This document shows, in pieces, positions 22,842-37,000 of a stretch of DNA of 64,000 nucleotides. Positions within the stretch are counted from its first letter, which is position 1; each line of letters starts with the position of its first letter. Both the position numbers and the translations under genes were made by a program. Source of the DNA: Tetrahymena elliotti 4EA (taxonomy: Eukaryota; Ciliophora; Oligohymenophorea; Hymenostomatida; Tetrahymenidae); contig JH720359.1 in assembly GCA_000231825.2 (NCBI GenBank), positions 436,669 to 500,668 on the forward strand, given 5' to 3'. The notes beneath the pieces were generated by a model, which was not told the DNA's origin, did no database searches, and was given only the letters and a program-made list of their open reading frames with translations.

Positions 22842-24813
22842 AATTAATTATTTACAAGAGGTATTTCAATTATTTGAAAGTATTTTTTTATTAAATTAAG
22901 AGATGATTTTATTGCTTTGTTAGATCTTTTTGATGTATGCGCTAAGATATTTTGTGTCAAAAAAATTACATTCAGCTAATCTTTGTTATTTTTTGTATTA
23001 TTACTATTACTGAAATAGAAAATAGAATATTTTTTTCCTTTAAATATTGTAATGAAATTGCTTACACGCTATTCAAATTTATAAAATTGTTTCCTCCACA
23101 TCTCATAGAGATTAAATTTGATAAATGAAGTAATAACAAAGAACTATACGTTTGCAGATAAAATCAACATAGTTATAGAACTGAAAGCTAACATGAGGAA
23201 TTAAATAATTAAATTAGTAATCGGGGACTTAATTTTATTTGATTTTTGAATGAAAGAAGAAATTTGATGATGGATCAATTTTATATTTTTTATCAGATGG
23301 ATGAAATAGAATTTATTTAAAGAAAAGGATTATTATAAAGTCAAATAACCTGTAAAGATTGATTAAAGAGGGTAGGTAGTATGGATGTAAAATAATTTAA
23401 AATAATGTATTAATTTTTTGAGATGGATGAATGGATAGATTAATGTATAAAAAATTTACAAAATATTAATGATTTTATTAAATAGAATAATATAACAATT
23501 TTTTAGTTTATAATGTATAAATAGTTGTGTGGGTCATCAATCTGTCAGAGGTTGATTGATTGATTATCACACGAGTTGCTTAATAATTTTAATTGATTGC
23601 CTATAAATGAATTATTGGATTAGATATCTTATGATAACATTTGTTTGAGACTTAGGTTTTTTAGTGCTTTTTATTAGATTTTGATTCTAGCTCTTGTATT
23701 TATTTTGTTTTCAAAAGGTCTATATTTTGTGATTGCGATAAAGTAAGTACTACCTTGAGAGATTTCTTTTATGATTTTACTAAGCACTGAGGGAAAAAAT
23801 TTTTAATTAGAAGAGCTTTTTATTATGTTGTGCAATAGTAATTATCTTAAATAATTTAAGAGTCTATCTATGTATGTAGGTACTTATGAATAGAAATTAG
23901 AGTCTTTGATTAGTAGAAATAGTATAGATAGATGGATTTCATCTTTTAGACCTTAAATACTAAATAATTTAGTAAAACAAAGTAATAGTCAGCTAGCTCG
24001 TTATTCAAGCTATTTTTAATTTCCCAAAATTAATTATTTTTTTATTCTCCTAATTTATGTCCTTCTTTATCTCTCAATTATTACTATTTTTTTCAACCCA
24101 CTTGAATTATTTATTAATAATTGATTGCTTTTTTTATTAATTTGTTAGTGAGCTAATTAATCTATCTTATTACTGAATTTTTTGAGACATGCGTGAAAAA
24201 AATCCATAGATAAATTAAGAGACAAAGCGAAATTATAAGGAAACCTAATTTATGTAAGTTTAAATTATACATTCGATATATGTATGATCATTCTTACATA
24301 TTTTGGTTTTGACTTCAATTTACTTTTAAATGTTAAAAAGAATGAAGTAAAGAGGCAAGAGTAGTTAGTGGTCAGGGAAAGTCGATTCGGCGACTGTTCG
24401 TAAATAAATAAATAGCACAGTTATTTGGTGTTGTTTAGAAAGATTGATTAGTATTTGTAAATAAATAGAGTCAGTAATTTTATATCTTGTTATTATAAAT
24501 AGTTTTATGTTTTTTAAATTTAAATATTAAGTGAATTTTTTATTAATGTAAATTATTTATTTTGCTTGGGCTGCATGCAGGGCATATTTTCTATTTTATA
24601 TATTCTTATTTTGTTTGTGTGTTTGTTTTGTTATTATTATTATAACTCATTTTTGGTTAATATAATTTAATTGTTCAAAAAGATTTTTTCTTTAATAGAA
24701 ATATCTTTTTGATTTGAGATAATACAATTTGAAATTTAATTGTTTGTTTGTTTGATTTCTTTTTTTAAAAACTTTTTAATTATTTTTTGTTTACTCTAAT
24801 TCAAGGTATTTAT

Positions 24814-25527
24814 TCAATCGTATTGTACAATTTCGATCACCTTGATTTCTTAGTTTTCTTATAAGTTTGCATAATCTTCTTCAGTGTAGTTATTTTATTG
24901 ATCATATTCGAAATCATGACCTTGCTTTAAGTATTATTCTTCTCTAAGCATGGGCTGGGCTGATTCGCAGCCTTAAATTATAATTTGGCCAGAGGGTTCA
25001 ATTTGGTCGGTTAAAAAATTACACTTTAATCCACCTTCAATTTAATCTTCTTCATCACAATTAATTGAGTATTCTGAGCTCTCTTCACGAGCGCGAGTTT
25101 CGAGAAGTAATTATTATTATTATTAATTTTTGTTTGAGCTGTTTTGTTCAGATTCATTTAAGCAAAATGAGCTGAGACACTTAGCTTAAACAGACATATC
25201 AGAGCCATATTCAATACAATTTAACGAGAAAGAAGCTTTTTCAACAATTTAGGTGCTTTTTAAATAGGATAAATAATCTATCTTATCCTCTTGAATGAAG
25301 AAATCTTCATAGATTTGTTAATTACGGCTAATCAAGCCGCATTTTGCAAAAAAGTCACCCATAGGAGCACGGCTAAACATTTTTTTGCTTCCAGATGAAA
25401 CTCTGTGTGGGGCGGGTATTTAAGACTCAGAACTTGATACACAAGAGTTTTTCTTAATTGAGGGTTCAAATTATGATGCATCAATATTGGAACTAGAACG
25501 CTTACTGTTGATAGAATGAGTACTCAT
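24814..25527 (-). CDS. Orphan acidic Ser/Gln-rich protein, intronless
   Basis: A continuous frame from ATG 25527 (MSTHSINSKRSSSN) to TGA 24814-24816, 238 codons (237 aa). It is noticeably richer in G+C than its surroundings and carries several GCG/CGC-type codons (for example ETRAREESSE). Residues 1-50 are Ser-rich and basic. Residues about 50-85 look folded (APMGDFFAKCGLISRN; YEDFFIQEDKIDYLSYLK). A poly-Gln run written with TAA codons follows (about 145-149). The C-terminal 90 residues are acidic (CDEEDQIEGG; NYTEEDYANLQENQE). No signal peptide or membrane segment. I do not recognise a family. Codon use and length make this a real gene; function unknown. It stands alone between two gene-poor stretches. 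Confidence 0.82.
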
Positions 25528-28500
25528 GATTTATAATGGTTAGTAGGAAAGATGGAAGTATTTTAGAATAGAATTATTATCGTTTTACTCAAAAATTAGT
25601 AGTTTATTTTTAGTTAGTGAATTTTGAATAAAAAATATTAGAAAAGGCAGAATTTTGATTTATTTTTTTTTTTAATATTTTTTTTATTTTATTTAATTAT
25701 ATGAATTCAGAATTTCTTTGTATATTGGCTTTTATCCTGTAAGCTTTCAAAAAAATTTAATTAATTCCTTGCAATTGGTTTCCTTTTATACAAAATCTTA
25801 AAGTATATCTAGATCAATTACCGTAAATCACGTTGGATTTTTTTATTTTCTTATCCCTCCCCTTAAATGGCCATTAATCACTAAATTAAATTACTTGCCT
25901 TAATTTCATACATTTTAACTAATTTCTTCTTTTTATGCTTATTTTCTTTATCATTATACCTTTTCAAAGTATTGCACTCTTATTATTTTTATAAGGAAAT
26001 TCAATCTTCATTTAGTATTGAGTCCTCCTTTTATCTCTTTTATCTTACATGTGTAATATTTATATTTTTCTTCACTTTTCAAATTAGCCAAATCAGATCA
26101 ATATCCATTTTTACAAGTAAGGCCTCCTTTGACTTAATCTTATTTTTTCAGTTTTTAAGACTCTTCATATTTATCTTATGAAAAATTTAAAAATAAGATT
26201 ATCCTTCACTACCCATAATTATACACAGATAATTTATTATCTTCGGTATATATTCTCTATACCCAATAAGTGGCAATTAATTTTGAAAAGAAAACTATAA
26301 TAGTCTATAATATATAAATTCAACAAAATTTATAAACGCAATACTTATCAGGATTGTTACAAATTGCAAAAGTAGTAAAAGGAAAACATTACACAAACAC
26401 TTTGCTTGAAATCATAGTAATTGAATTTATTTTTATAAAAAGACAGTATGGAGGTGAACAGATTCTATCAGATTGAAGTAATATTAATAATAAAAAGATT
26501 AATAGTTATTTAGAGTATTAGGTAGGTATATTAGGCTAGCCAACTTTCTTTAAAAAAGAATTTTATTTTTTAAGCACTTTTTCTAAATTATTTTAGCTTT
26601 AATAATTTGATAAAGTAAAAATAATTAAAGAGTTAGTTTCAACAATTCCTTATGTTAACTAATAACCATCTATTTATATTTTCCTCCTAAATTAATTGGT
26701 TGATAGAGATTATTAATCTCTCCTTTTCTTATTTTAATATAGTATTTGATTAGTACTAAAAGCATATTTTCCTCTCTTTTAAAATCTTAATGCCGTAAAT
26801 GGTAATTATCTTTGCAAAAAATAATAGGATTATTCTCATTTTTTCACTAATTTTCATTTTTTTAAAAGATTAATTCTCAAATATTTTCTTTATTTTGTAG
26901 TATAATATCTTCTCCTAAAGCTCATGTGATAGCAATTATTTTAATATTTTCAAAATAAAGTTGATTACCTTCAATTCAAATAATACTTACTCTGTAAACC
27001 AAAAATACCTCAGGCAATAATTATATTATTGTGTAGTTTGTTTTATACTTTAATAATAATGCATATTAAGACTCATTTATACTGCTAACAAATTAACAAG
27101 AAGGAAATTTATTTACTTATGATAAAATACACACATTCTTAAACTCTTCTGAAAATTGAAAAAAAACTTTTGCTAAGTAAATAAAAAATCTTACTAAACG
27201 GTCACTCACTAGCTTATTTTACTCAAAAACAAAAAACTGATTTTAATTTCTAATTATTATTAAAAATGCTAGTTGAGATTTGATTATTTTTATTAAAGCA
27301 ATTGATTGATTGAAGTAATAATTAAAAAAAGGTAGTAATTAAAATAAAGTATATTTTTATAGAATATAATTATAAATACTGTTTCTGTAGATTGTAAAAT
27401 TAAGATTTAATCATTTTATGATATTTTTTTAAATGAGTAAATGTTACTTCATTTAAATATTATTCTGTATTTTCTTACTTCAATAAAAAAATTTATGTAT
27501 ATTCACAGCTTTACTTGTAGAAAACATGGATATTTGTATTTCATTATAAAAGAATTGATAAAAATAAGGTTTCAATATTCACTGTAATCTTAATCTCAAT
27601 AAGTATTTCAAAAAAAAAGGCTTCATAAAAATATACATATGTATTTTGTAATCATTCGTTTATATTTTATACAAATTAAATATTTAATTTTTGTAATGTA
27701 TTACTGTTCAAAAATGAAGCTTAGATCTATCTATCTTATGAATTAAATAATATCTAACTTATTTACATGATTTGTTCCATTCTTTAATACTAAAAAGAAA
27801 TAAATAAAATTAAGAAATGATGACTTTTCTTATCTTAATATAAAAGAAAATCATTCTAAAATTATCAATCTAAACATCTTATTGTAAGTACTCTAAAATT
27901 AAAAAAAGCAAAAAAATAATTGATGTTGGAGAATATTATATTTTAATTTAAAAATTATGCAATAATGTTTCTCATCTAATTAATATCAAAAAAAGTAATT
28001 TATTTTCATTAACTGTTGTTAATATATTTCATAAACCAGGAAAGAAAGAAAAAAACAAATTAAAATAAAAGAAAGAAATTTATTCGATTTGATTGCAAAA
28101 AAATTTACTGATAATTAAAATATCCGTCACATTAAAAAAATGTATAAAGAATTTAATTAATATTTGAATTTCTCATGTAATCAATTTTTTGGAGTTTTTT
28201 TTACAATTTCTAACATTTATTTAATTCTTCTCCTTATTATCTAATTTGAATTTCTGGAAGCTTAAGCACCCAACTGAAATAGTTAAACTGATTATATTCA
28301 ATCTCAATTAATTACTTCTCCTCATTTAATTATATTTTTATCTAATCAGAATATTTATTACTCCTTTCCCTATGCGATATTTTATTTTTAAGTATGTAAA
28401 TCTCTTTGTATGCAATTTAATATCTTCCAAATATTTCTCCATATTTCATGCTGCCACTTGTTGATTACATACATTCTGAATTTTTTTTTTAGATAATACT

Positions 28501-31091
28501 CACCCATTTTAGGCCTCAAATAACAAATAAAAAAGTATTAGTCAAATTTAAATGTTTAAAAATGTTTTAGACAAAACAGAAAATTATCTCTGACAAAAAT
28601 ATTAAAATTATAATAGAATTTAAAAGTGAAAAATACTTGTTAAAAAAGCCTTATTTTTCTATTCTATTGGTGGTAGACTTGTTTCAATAGTTACTAACTA
28701 ATAAATAAATAAATTTAAGCAATGTTTACCCTTCTTTAATAATCAAGATAAGTAATAAAATTCAATTAAAACATTTGATAATAATAATTTTTCAAACCTA
28801 GTAATTGATATCAACTGTAATAATATAGATGTCTTATTTTGTACTTTTTTGCTTGATTTTAAAAAATACTGCATATTATTTTTTTTCTAGAAAAAATCCT
28901 TTGGCCTATTCAATTTTTTTTAGGTGATCAAAAGCATTTACTTCTTCAGCTTGTTCTAAAATTAATTTCACATTTTTATTTTAAATATCAAGCTCAAATA
29001 AATATCCTATTCTTTATATTATCAAGGTTCAATCAATTATTTTATACACTTAAACTACTAATTAGTCACTTAGCTTCCATACTAATATAATTTGCAATTA
29101 TAAAAAACTTCTATCGAATTCAGTTGTTTTAATAAGTAAAAAACAATACAATAAGATTAATAAAGATAAATTATTATTAATAGTGCAAGAATAAAGTTTT
29201 TTTGCTCTCTATCTTATTTTAATAACTCTAAAAATAAGAAATATCTTTTAATTTTAAAAAAAATAATTTTAAGAAAAAATAAAATAAAGATATTAGTTTC
29301 AATAAGCCAAACAAATATCTAATTTTAATAAAAATAAACAAAACTATGATTTAAAATAATAAATCTTAATAATCAATTATAGTAAGAAATCTAATGTAGC
29401 AATCTTAAATAGGAAGTAATCTCTTAGATTTTATTAAAAACTGTTTATATATTACTTATTTTCTTCTCAATTAAAATCAATTATTATTAGGTATTTTGTA
29501 AATTAAAATTATTATAAAAGATAAAATATACCTTTATGAATATCTTTGGTTTCAAACTTCAAACTAAATATCCATAGAATTCTTATTTTAGACCTTTTTA
29601 AACTAAAATTTTGGGATAATAAAATCAATAGGTATTGAATATTAAAAATCATAAATATAATTTATAAAGAGATATACTACTAATTTATTTTGGTTTGAAG
29701 CTTTGCAGTTTTTACAACCTTAAATTTATTTGAATTCAAGCTTTCTAAAAGTCATAAATTATTTAATATTTATTTTACATTAATTCAAACTCTAAAACCC
29801 CTATATTTTTCTGTTAGAGCAGCCAATAATAATTATTTGTAATTAAGTTAGCTTAAAATTTTTTCATAAGCAAACTTAACAATCTATCAAAATCCTTTAT
29901 TTTTAATTTAAAGTTTTTGATTCAAGCATATAAATCGAATGGACAATAAATAATATTTAAAGAAAAACTAAGTTAAAAAGTAGAATAGAGCTTAAACTAT
30001 TTAGAATACCTTATCTTGACACTTTTTGTATTCAAATTAATTTTAACCAAAATATTTTAAATTATTAACATAAAAAATTATCAGTTTCTTTCTATTTTTT
30101 TAGCCAAATAAATTTGGAAATGATAATCAGTACATATATTTATTTTTCTAGACAGTATCAGGATTCGTTATTCAAGCTAAATTTTAAAAAATAAATGTAA
30201 TGTTTTATAAAACTTTAAATTTATATTTATTTATTAAGATATTTTTCAAAATAGAAAAAAATATCTAAACAATCTACTAAAATTTATATGAATTTTATGA
30301 ATCTTGAGTTTTGACAATAAAATTTTTTTTAATTATAGAAAAATTAAATTAATTATGTATTATTTTTATGAGAACTATTAAAGAATTTGAAAGAAAATCT
30401 AACAAAATCTTTGAAGAGTTATAGAAACAAAACTTATAAATAAAAATAGTTGAAAAAATAATTAAAGCTTAGAAGCTTAGTATTATTTTTTGTTTTTTAG
30501 AATGCTAATAATTATTATTACTCTATTAAAGAATATAAAATTTTATCAAACCAAAATTATTGCCATATCCAAAGTAAATTTTTATTTTAAATTTCACAAG
30601 TAATGAATATATTTAAAAAAAAGAAATTATAAAATATTTAAAAACTAAAATAAAAAATTTACCATAAATTAGAACAAAGAGATTAATATGTTTTTGCTAT
30701 TAAATTTGAAAAATCATTTTAGAGTTGATTAAAATATTAGAATTAAAAAATGCTTACCATTGATTTAAATAAAGAAATTAATAAAACCAAAATAATTGGT
30801 TATTTTTTATGAGTAAAATGACATCTTAGTCTCTAGAAAGAATGATTTTTATCAAATAAAAATGTATCTATTAAAACAATTTTGGATCACAAAAATACAA
30901 AAATTAACTAAAGATTAAAACAAAGAGATTAGTTTTGCTTTATTATTGATTTTTAATATATATTTTAAAAGTTATTTATAAATATTAAATTAACCCAATT
31001 AATTTTAATTAGTTAGTTCTTTAAATTAGTAATTCTTTTCAAAGATTTTTCATCTATTTTTATTAATAAATTTATAAAATAAAAAATTTCA
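25528..31091. other. 5.5 kb gene-empty A+T-rich stretch
   Basis: No gene is supported. TGA-free frames of 100-224 codons occur (for example 26448-27122 plus; 30369-30700 plus), but their translations are dominated by I, F, L, N, K, Y with very little D, E, G or A, as expected from translated A+T-rich spacer. A short inverted repeat (gagattattaatctc, about 26706-26720) is present. Nothing else stands out by eye. Confidence 0.5.
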
Positions 31092-34000
31092 TCATTTTTA
31101 AGTGAGGAGTTGTATTATTGTCTTTTTTTTATCTGCCGGTTTCTTAGCTAAAGCATTAACCATCTCTTCTTTTTCTACATCTGTAACACCTAGCATACTA
31201 AATACAATTGTGAGGAAGTTTTCAGCCTCAAGAGCCTTTTTTCTTTAAATAAATTAGATTAAAATAAATTTTTAATAGAAAAAGTTTGTTTTACTTATCT
31301 GCTAAAGCCAAAATAAATTTAATGAAAATAATTTTAAGTTGCTCTTTTTGTGAAACAGCTTCTGTGCTTTCCTTGAGTTTTCTGATTTCCTTCTTAAGAT
31401 TTTTAACCTATCATGATCAAAAAAATAATTGTGTTTATTTAGTAAAAAAATAAAAGAATTGTTACATATAATTCGTTATTTTATATAATTTCATCTTTTG
31501 CTCTTAATTCATCATACAATTCATCTTATCTAGAAGCAAAGTACTCTTTGCTAGCTTTAAGTTCACTATTTTCTTTCATCAATTTGTTCATGTCATCTTC
31601 ATGTTACTTTTATACTTATGATTGTTATTACATGGAAGCTTATTACTAGGGAGTCTTTGTATTGTTAGCACCTTCAAGTTCTTTAATTATCTACTCACTC
31701 ATACTGAGGAATGAAGATTCATTGCCTTCATTATTAGCAGGATTTGGTATTTCTTCTTTGATATTTTCAAAATCATTTATTTAGAAAGGATCATTTTATT
31801 ATTTGTGTTTAGGTTTGGATAGAATATTACGATTCGATGACGAGCCAGGTTTTTTAAGCTTTTCATTTTCTTCTGCTAATAAAATTAACTTATCTTGCAT
31901 GTCATTATATTCTTTTTCTTTTTCTTGCAAACTTAATTAGAAATCACCTAATATGTTAAAGTAATACTAAATTTTTTCATATTGCTCTGAAGATAAATCT
32001 TTTCTGTTTTATTAATCGTTTGAATCCAAGATCTTATTTAATAATGCTTCTTCTATTATTGATTCCAATTTTTAGGAATAAAGGATATAAGCTTTAAGAG
32101 ATGTGATGTCAGTTATTTTTCTTTTTCCTTCATTTTCATCAATATAATCTTCATCTTTGTGTTCTTGAGGTGATTTATGGGAAGAAACACCTTCAGAAAC
32201 TGTGGGCTACATTTGAGTTTGAATTTGTTATATTTTTTATTGATGACTCAAAACTAATTAATCTGCTAAAACTACTAAATCTTCTTCAGTTTCAGCTGGT
32301 TAAGAAGCTCCAAATGAAGGTGCTTCAATCATTTGCTTTATTTTCTTAATACCCTTTTAATACTTATCTTTCATCTATTTAAGTTGAGTTTGAGCATCTA
32401 AAAGAGAAAGTTTTAACATATCTATTTATTCAGTAGAGGTAATGCTAGGATTATTAGAATCTGGTTTGATGGAGTTAGCCTTGGGACTAATGCTCTTAGC
32501 AGCTACTTAATTCTTAAGAGCTTGGTTTTCAAGCTTTAAATTCTCTACTTCTTCCTTAATTTCTTTGTATTACTAAGTAAGGTGCAAGTGCTTTTCCTTA
32601 ACTTAAGCAAACTCATACTTTTCTTTATTTCTATTTGATCCCATTTCTTAAATCCATTACAATTATTTTTTATTATTTTCTAATTTCTTTTGAAGTACCT
32701 AAATCGAAATTTAATCTTCAGTTTGAATGGCATCATTATCATTTTTTAACTCAGCAATCTATTGTTGAATTTATATTTTTTCATTTATTAATTGAGCTTA
32801 GAATTACTCAGCTTCTTAGGTGTTTAAAATCTTTGGTTTTTAGGATTCATAATCACCTTGCTCTTCTTCATCCTAATCGTTTTCGAAGTCTTAATCTTGC
32901 ATTTCATTATAAGAGCCAATTTAATTTTAGCTTACTTCTTTCTTAGTTTATTAGGATTATTATTGTAATACTTTTGGTATTTATTATTGTTAAGATTATT
33001 GAGGTTATTTTTATTATTATTATTGCTATTAAGTCATACCTAGTTGCTAAACAAGACCTCCTTCATATTCTTCATCATCTTTACTTTATCCACTCTCACT
33101 ACCTGGTTACTTCATCTTATATTTTTTCATATATTCATCTATTTGTATTTTAAGATTTTGGTTTATTTATTGAATATAAGCCATATCCTCTTCTTGTCTA
33201 CGTAACTTATTTTATAGTTTTTGATTTTATTCTTGAAGCACTCCAATTTACTCTTCATTAACGTTGTCTTACTGGTTTTCATGTAAATTAAGAATTTAGT
33301 TATCCTTTTCTTCTATTCTTAACTCTAGATCATCATTAGCTTGCATCAAATCAGCAATATGAATTTTTAATCCCTTAATTTCTTCCTTCAAAGTAATTAG
33401 CTATTGATTTAAATTCAAAATTTCAGTTTCATGATTTTCTTAAACATCAGCTAACTTTGATTTTAAGTTTAAGATCTTTGTGTTAGGACTAATATCTAGC
33501 TATTCTTAATAATGTTCCTATTATTGCACTTAATAATTGTTCAATTAGCTAGGATTTAATTCTTATTATAATTGTTATGATGATTCTTTCTATTTTAGTT
33601 CATCTAAAAGACTTTCCATGTATTAAATGTAATCTTTTTATGAATTTAAATCTGAAAACATCAAGTCAATTTGATTTCTTAAATCAAATATTTCATTCTT
33701 CTATCCCTCAATAGTCATTCCTTATTCTTAAATAATCTAATCCTTCAACTTACTTTTTGCTTAGCTCGAATCATCAAAATCGTCATCATCCTCATCAAAT
33801 TGATCATTTTTATTTTATTATTAATTCATATCTCTCTTTATTTACATTCTTTCTGCATCATTATCAAAGTTATTTTTGATGCTTGCAAAATTGAGCTTAA
33901 ACTTTCCAGTATCTGCAACCATCTCTGATTTTTTTTCTTTATCTTATCTTGATTTATCTTTAGCATTTTATGAAGCAGCTAACTCATCTGCAAAATCTTC

Positions 34001-37000
34001 AAAATCAAAAATTTCTTCACCTTAAAGATTTTCTGTTGTAACCTATTTTCCTGTAATAACAGATTTTTGTAATCTATCTTCAAGCAGATGAATTTAATTG
34101 TTTAACTCATTGATTTAGTAGAGCAATGAATTATTTTATTGAGCCAAATTATCATTTTATACCTGCAATTTAGAAACTGTTTCATTATCTTAGTCCTTTT
34201 CATTTTGATTTTGATGTGATTGAATTTCGTTTTAATTAATTCTATTTTAAAGCTCTTCAATTTAGTTATTTAATTGATTGTTATTTGCCTAAATATTCTA
34301 GTTTTATTTTTCTAAAATACTGTTTCTCTCTCTTTCATTACTAAGCTCCTTTTCTAATATTTACAATTATTATTCAAGCTTTGTTTAAGCTTCCTTTGCA
34401 GTACTTTACAATTTATCATTATTTTTAGAAGATTAGTTGAGATTTTCTTATATTTCTTAAATATTGTGTTGTAATTCCTTGTTAAGATTTTCAATATCTC
34501 TTTTTTGTTAGTTAATAGCTTAATTTTCTTATTAAAGAGAAACAATTTACTCACTTAAACTATTTATTTCTTTTGTAAACTAAGATGTTTGATTCTAAGA
34601 ATTATCCTAAATATTCTTAATTAAGTTAATTTAATTTTCGAGAGTTGCTATTTTTTACTTTTAGTTCTCTATGATATCATTTCTCTAATCCAATTACTTC
34701 TAATGATTTTATATTTGCTATTGTAATTTTTATTCTTCAGTCTTATGAGATAGAATAGACTTTTCCAGCTCATCATTTTTTTAATTATTTTCATTATTTT
34801 ACTTGTTCAAATCAGCTATTTATTATTGTAATTTGTTTATTTATTGGGTGAATGCCTCAGTCATCTCTTTCTTTGTTTGATCAACTGATTGTTATATTTT
34901 TTTATTATATTCTGAATTGATGGATGAAATTTCGTTCTCATATTTTTATTTGGTTGTATTAAGTTTCTCATTAAATTCATTAATTTATTATTCAAGTGCA
35001 TTTTAATATTCCTTCTTTTAAGTTTCTAATTATTTTATTAATAATTATTTTTCTTGTTCGAATAAGATATGTTGTTATTCTTTTTCTTTTTCAAAAATTA
35101 TTTTTTGTTACTCTTTTTCACTTTAGAGTGTGTGTATTTATTTTTCTAATTACTACTTTGATTATTCATTCAGTTAGTTGATAGCAGAAATCTATTATTC
35201 TAATTAAGCTTTTTGTTTATTGCTACCTTCTATAATTTGTCCTTTAGACTAATTGATTATTTCTTCAATCTTTTATTGGTGCTCTTTTTATAATTAAATA
35301 ATAGCTTCTTCAGCCTTTTTAGAAATCTATTCAATACGTTTTTCTTTCTCCTAATTTAATAGTTAAAGTTCAGATATTTTTTGATTTAACTAGACACCTT
35401 CTGAAGTTATTATTTATGTTTCTTGATTTTACTAATCTATTTTCTACATCAGATTAGCTATTTCGTTTTCTAACTCTTAAGCATAATTATCTTTTTATTG
35501 AAGTTATTAAACTAATTCAGACTATTTTAATTCATTCTCTTAATGAACATCATTCATTTCATCTTAATTACCTTAAAGTTTTTTAATTAAATTACTTCTT
35601 TCCAAAGATATGCTTTCATTTTCTTCTTACAATTTAGTTATTTTCTATTTAAGTTCTAAAATGGCTTTCTCACTTGTCTCTAAATTTCTCTTGGCTTGAG
35701 ATAAGTTCTATTCAATTTATCTCTTTTCAGTTTAAAGATTATTCACAATTGTTTTATTTTCAGAGCTTGCATTACTTTCAATTAATTCAATTTTCGTTTT
35801 TAAATTCTCATTTTCATTTTGTAGCTCGCTTTCACGAATTTATGCTTGATTAAGTTCGACTTCTAATTTCTAAACAACAGCTTAAAGTTCTTCATTATTT
35901 TCTTTTAGTCCATTAAGCTCCATTTAATTTACTTCAATCAATCTTTTATTTTCTCTAGTAATTTCTTCTTCTGTTTATTTGAATCTATTTTAAATTTGCT
36001 TCAACTCCTTTTCAAAAGCTTCATTCTTTTATGCTTTTTCAGCTTCAAATTAAGCAGCTTTATCTTTTAGAATTTACTCAAATTAATTAACAACATTTTA
36101 TATTTCTTATTCATTAGCTTTCTTTTACTCAATTGTCTAATTTTTAAGTTGCTCTTTTAATTCATTTGCTAATTTTTATCTTTCAACATCTAAAGCCTCC
36201 TTAGATTGCTAAAGGGCAATCTCAAAGTCTTATAATTACTATTCAAGTTACTTTATTGAGTAGTCTTTATCATTTAATTCAGAAAGCAGTTTTGAGTATT
36301 TTTCTTCACTGATATACTCCTCACTCTCATCCTATCTACGAATAGCTTAAATTTCTTTCTCATATCTCAATCTTTCAGCATTAATAGCATCTTCTTTTTC
36401 TTATTGAAGATTCTTAATTTATTTTTGTAAAGAGAATTCTAACTAAGCAATATCTTTCTCGTTACTCTTTTTATAATTTATTTCTGTCTTTTAAATTTTA
36501 TCTTTCTCAAGCTATAACTGATTATTTAAATCTGAAATTTGGCTTTAGTATGTAGTGAGTTACTCTTTTAATTCTCCTATTTTTTAGTTGCTTTGTTAAT
36601 TTTATTTTTCAAGATCTTTAATCTTCTTCTAAAGATCCTATGTCTTTTCATCACCTTATTTTTTAGCTTTTTCAACTTGAACTTCAAGATTAATCTCACT
36701 CTCTTTGTATTTCTTAAGCTCTCCTTCAAGTTCAATATTTCTTTTATTCAGCTTTTTCTAAATTTTTTCCATTTCAATAACTTTTTCTAAAATTTCTTCA
36801 TTTCTTGCTTTTTTGTCAACTTAGAATTACTCCAAGCTTTTTACTAGCTTAGCTTAATGAACTTTTTCTTCTTCAATATCAGCCATATCAGATTGCAATT
36901 TTTTAAACTACTTTTCTCTTTCTTATAACCTATTTAAATAAATTCTAAATACAAAAGCAAAAATATAAAACAATATTTTACTTATGTTCGAGTGATTATA

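Larger units (their letters stand above)
19454..24813. other. Gene-poor 5.4 kb region with simple repeats and weak open frames
   Basis: Mostly A+T-rich spacer. It contains tetranucleotide runs (20783-20809, 21870-21911, and GATG/GATA-rich patches near 23400-23450 and 23900), a possible gene fragment on the minus strand (20100-20440) and a possible two-exon mini-gene (22551-22841). Between about 23500 and 24650 the G+C content is slightly higher than in other spacers. No known RNA gene is recognised. Confidence 0.45.

Noticed and set aside
24327..24760. Long plus-strand frame starting MLKRMKQRGKSSQW with a hydrophobic tail
   Set aside because: No domain, tail is translated T-rich spacer, and it runs into the 3' flank of the convergent gene; kept only as a curiosity.
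26448..27122. 224-codon plus-strand frame free of TGA
   Set aside because: Nearly devoid of Gly, Asp and Glu and dominated by I, F, L, N, Q; long chance frames are expected when TGA is the only stop at this base composition.
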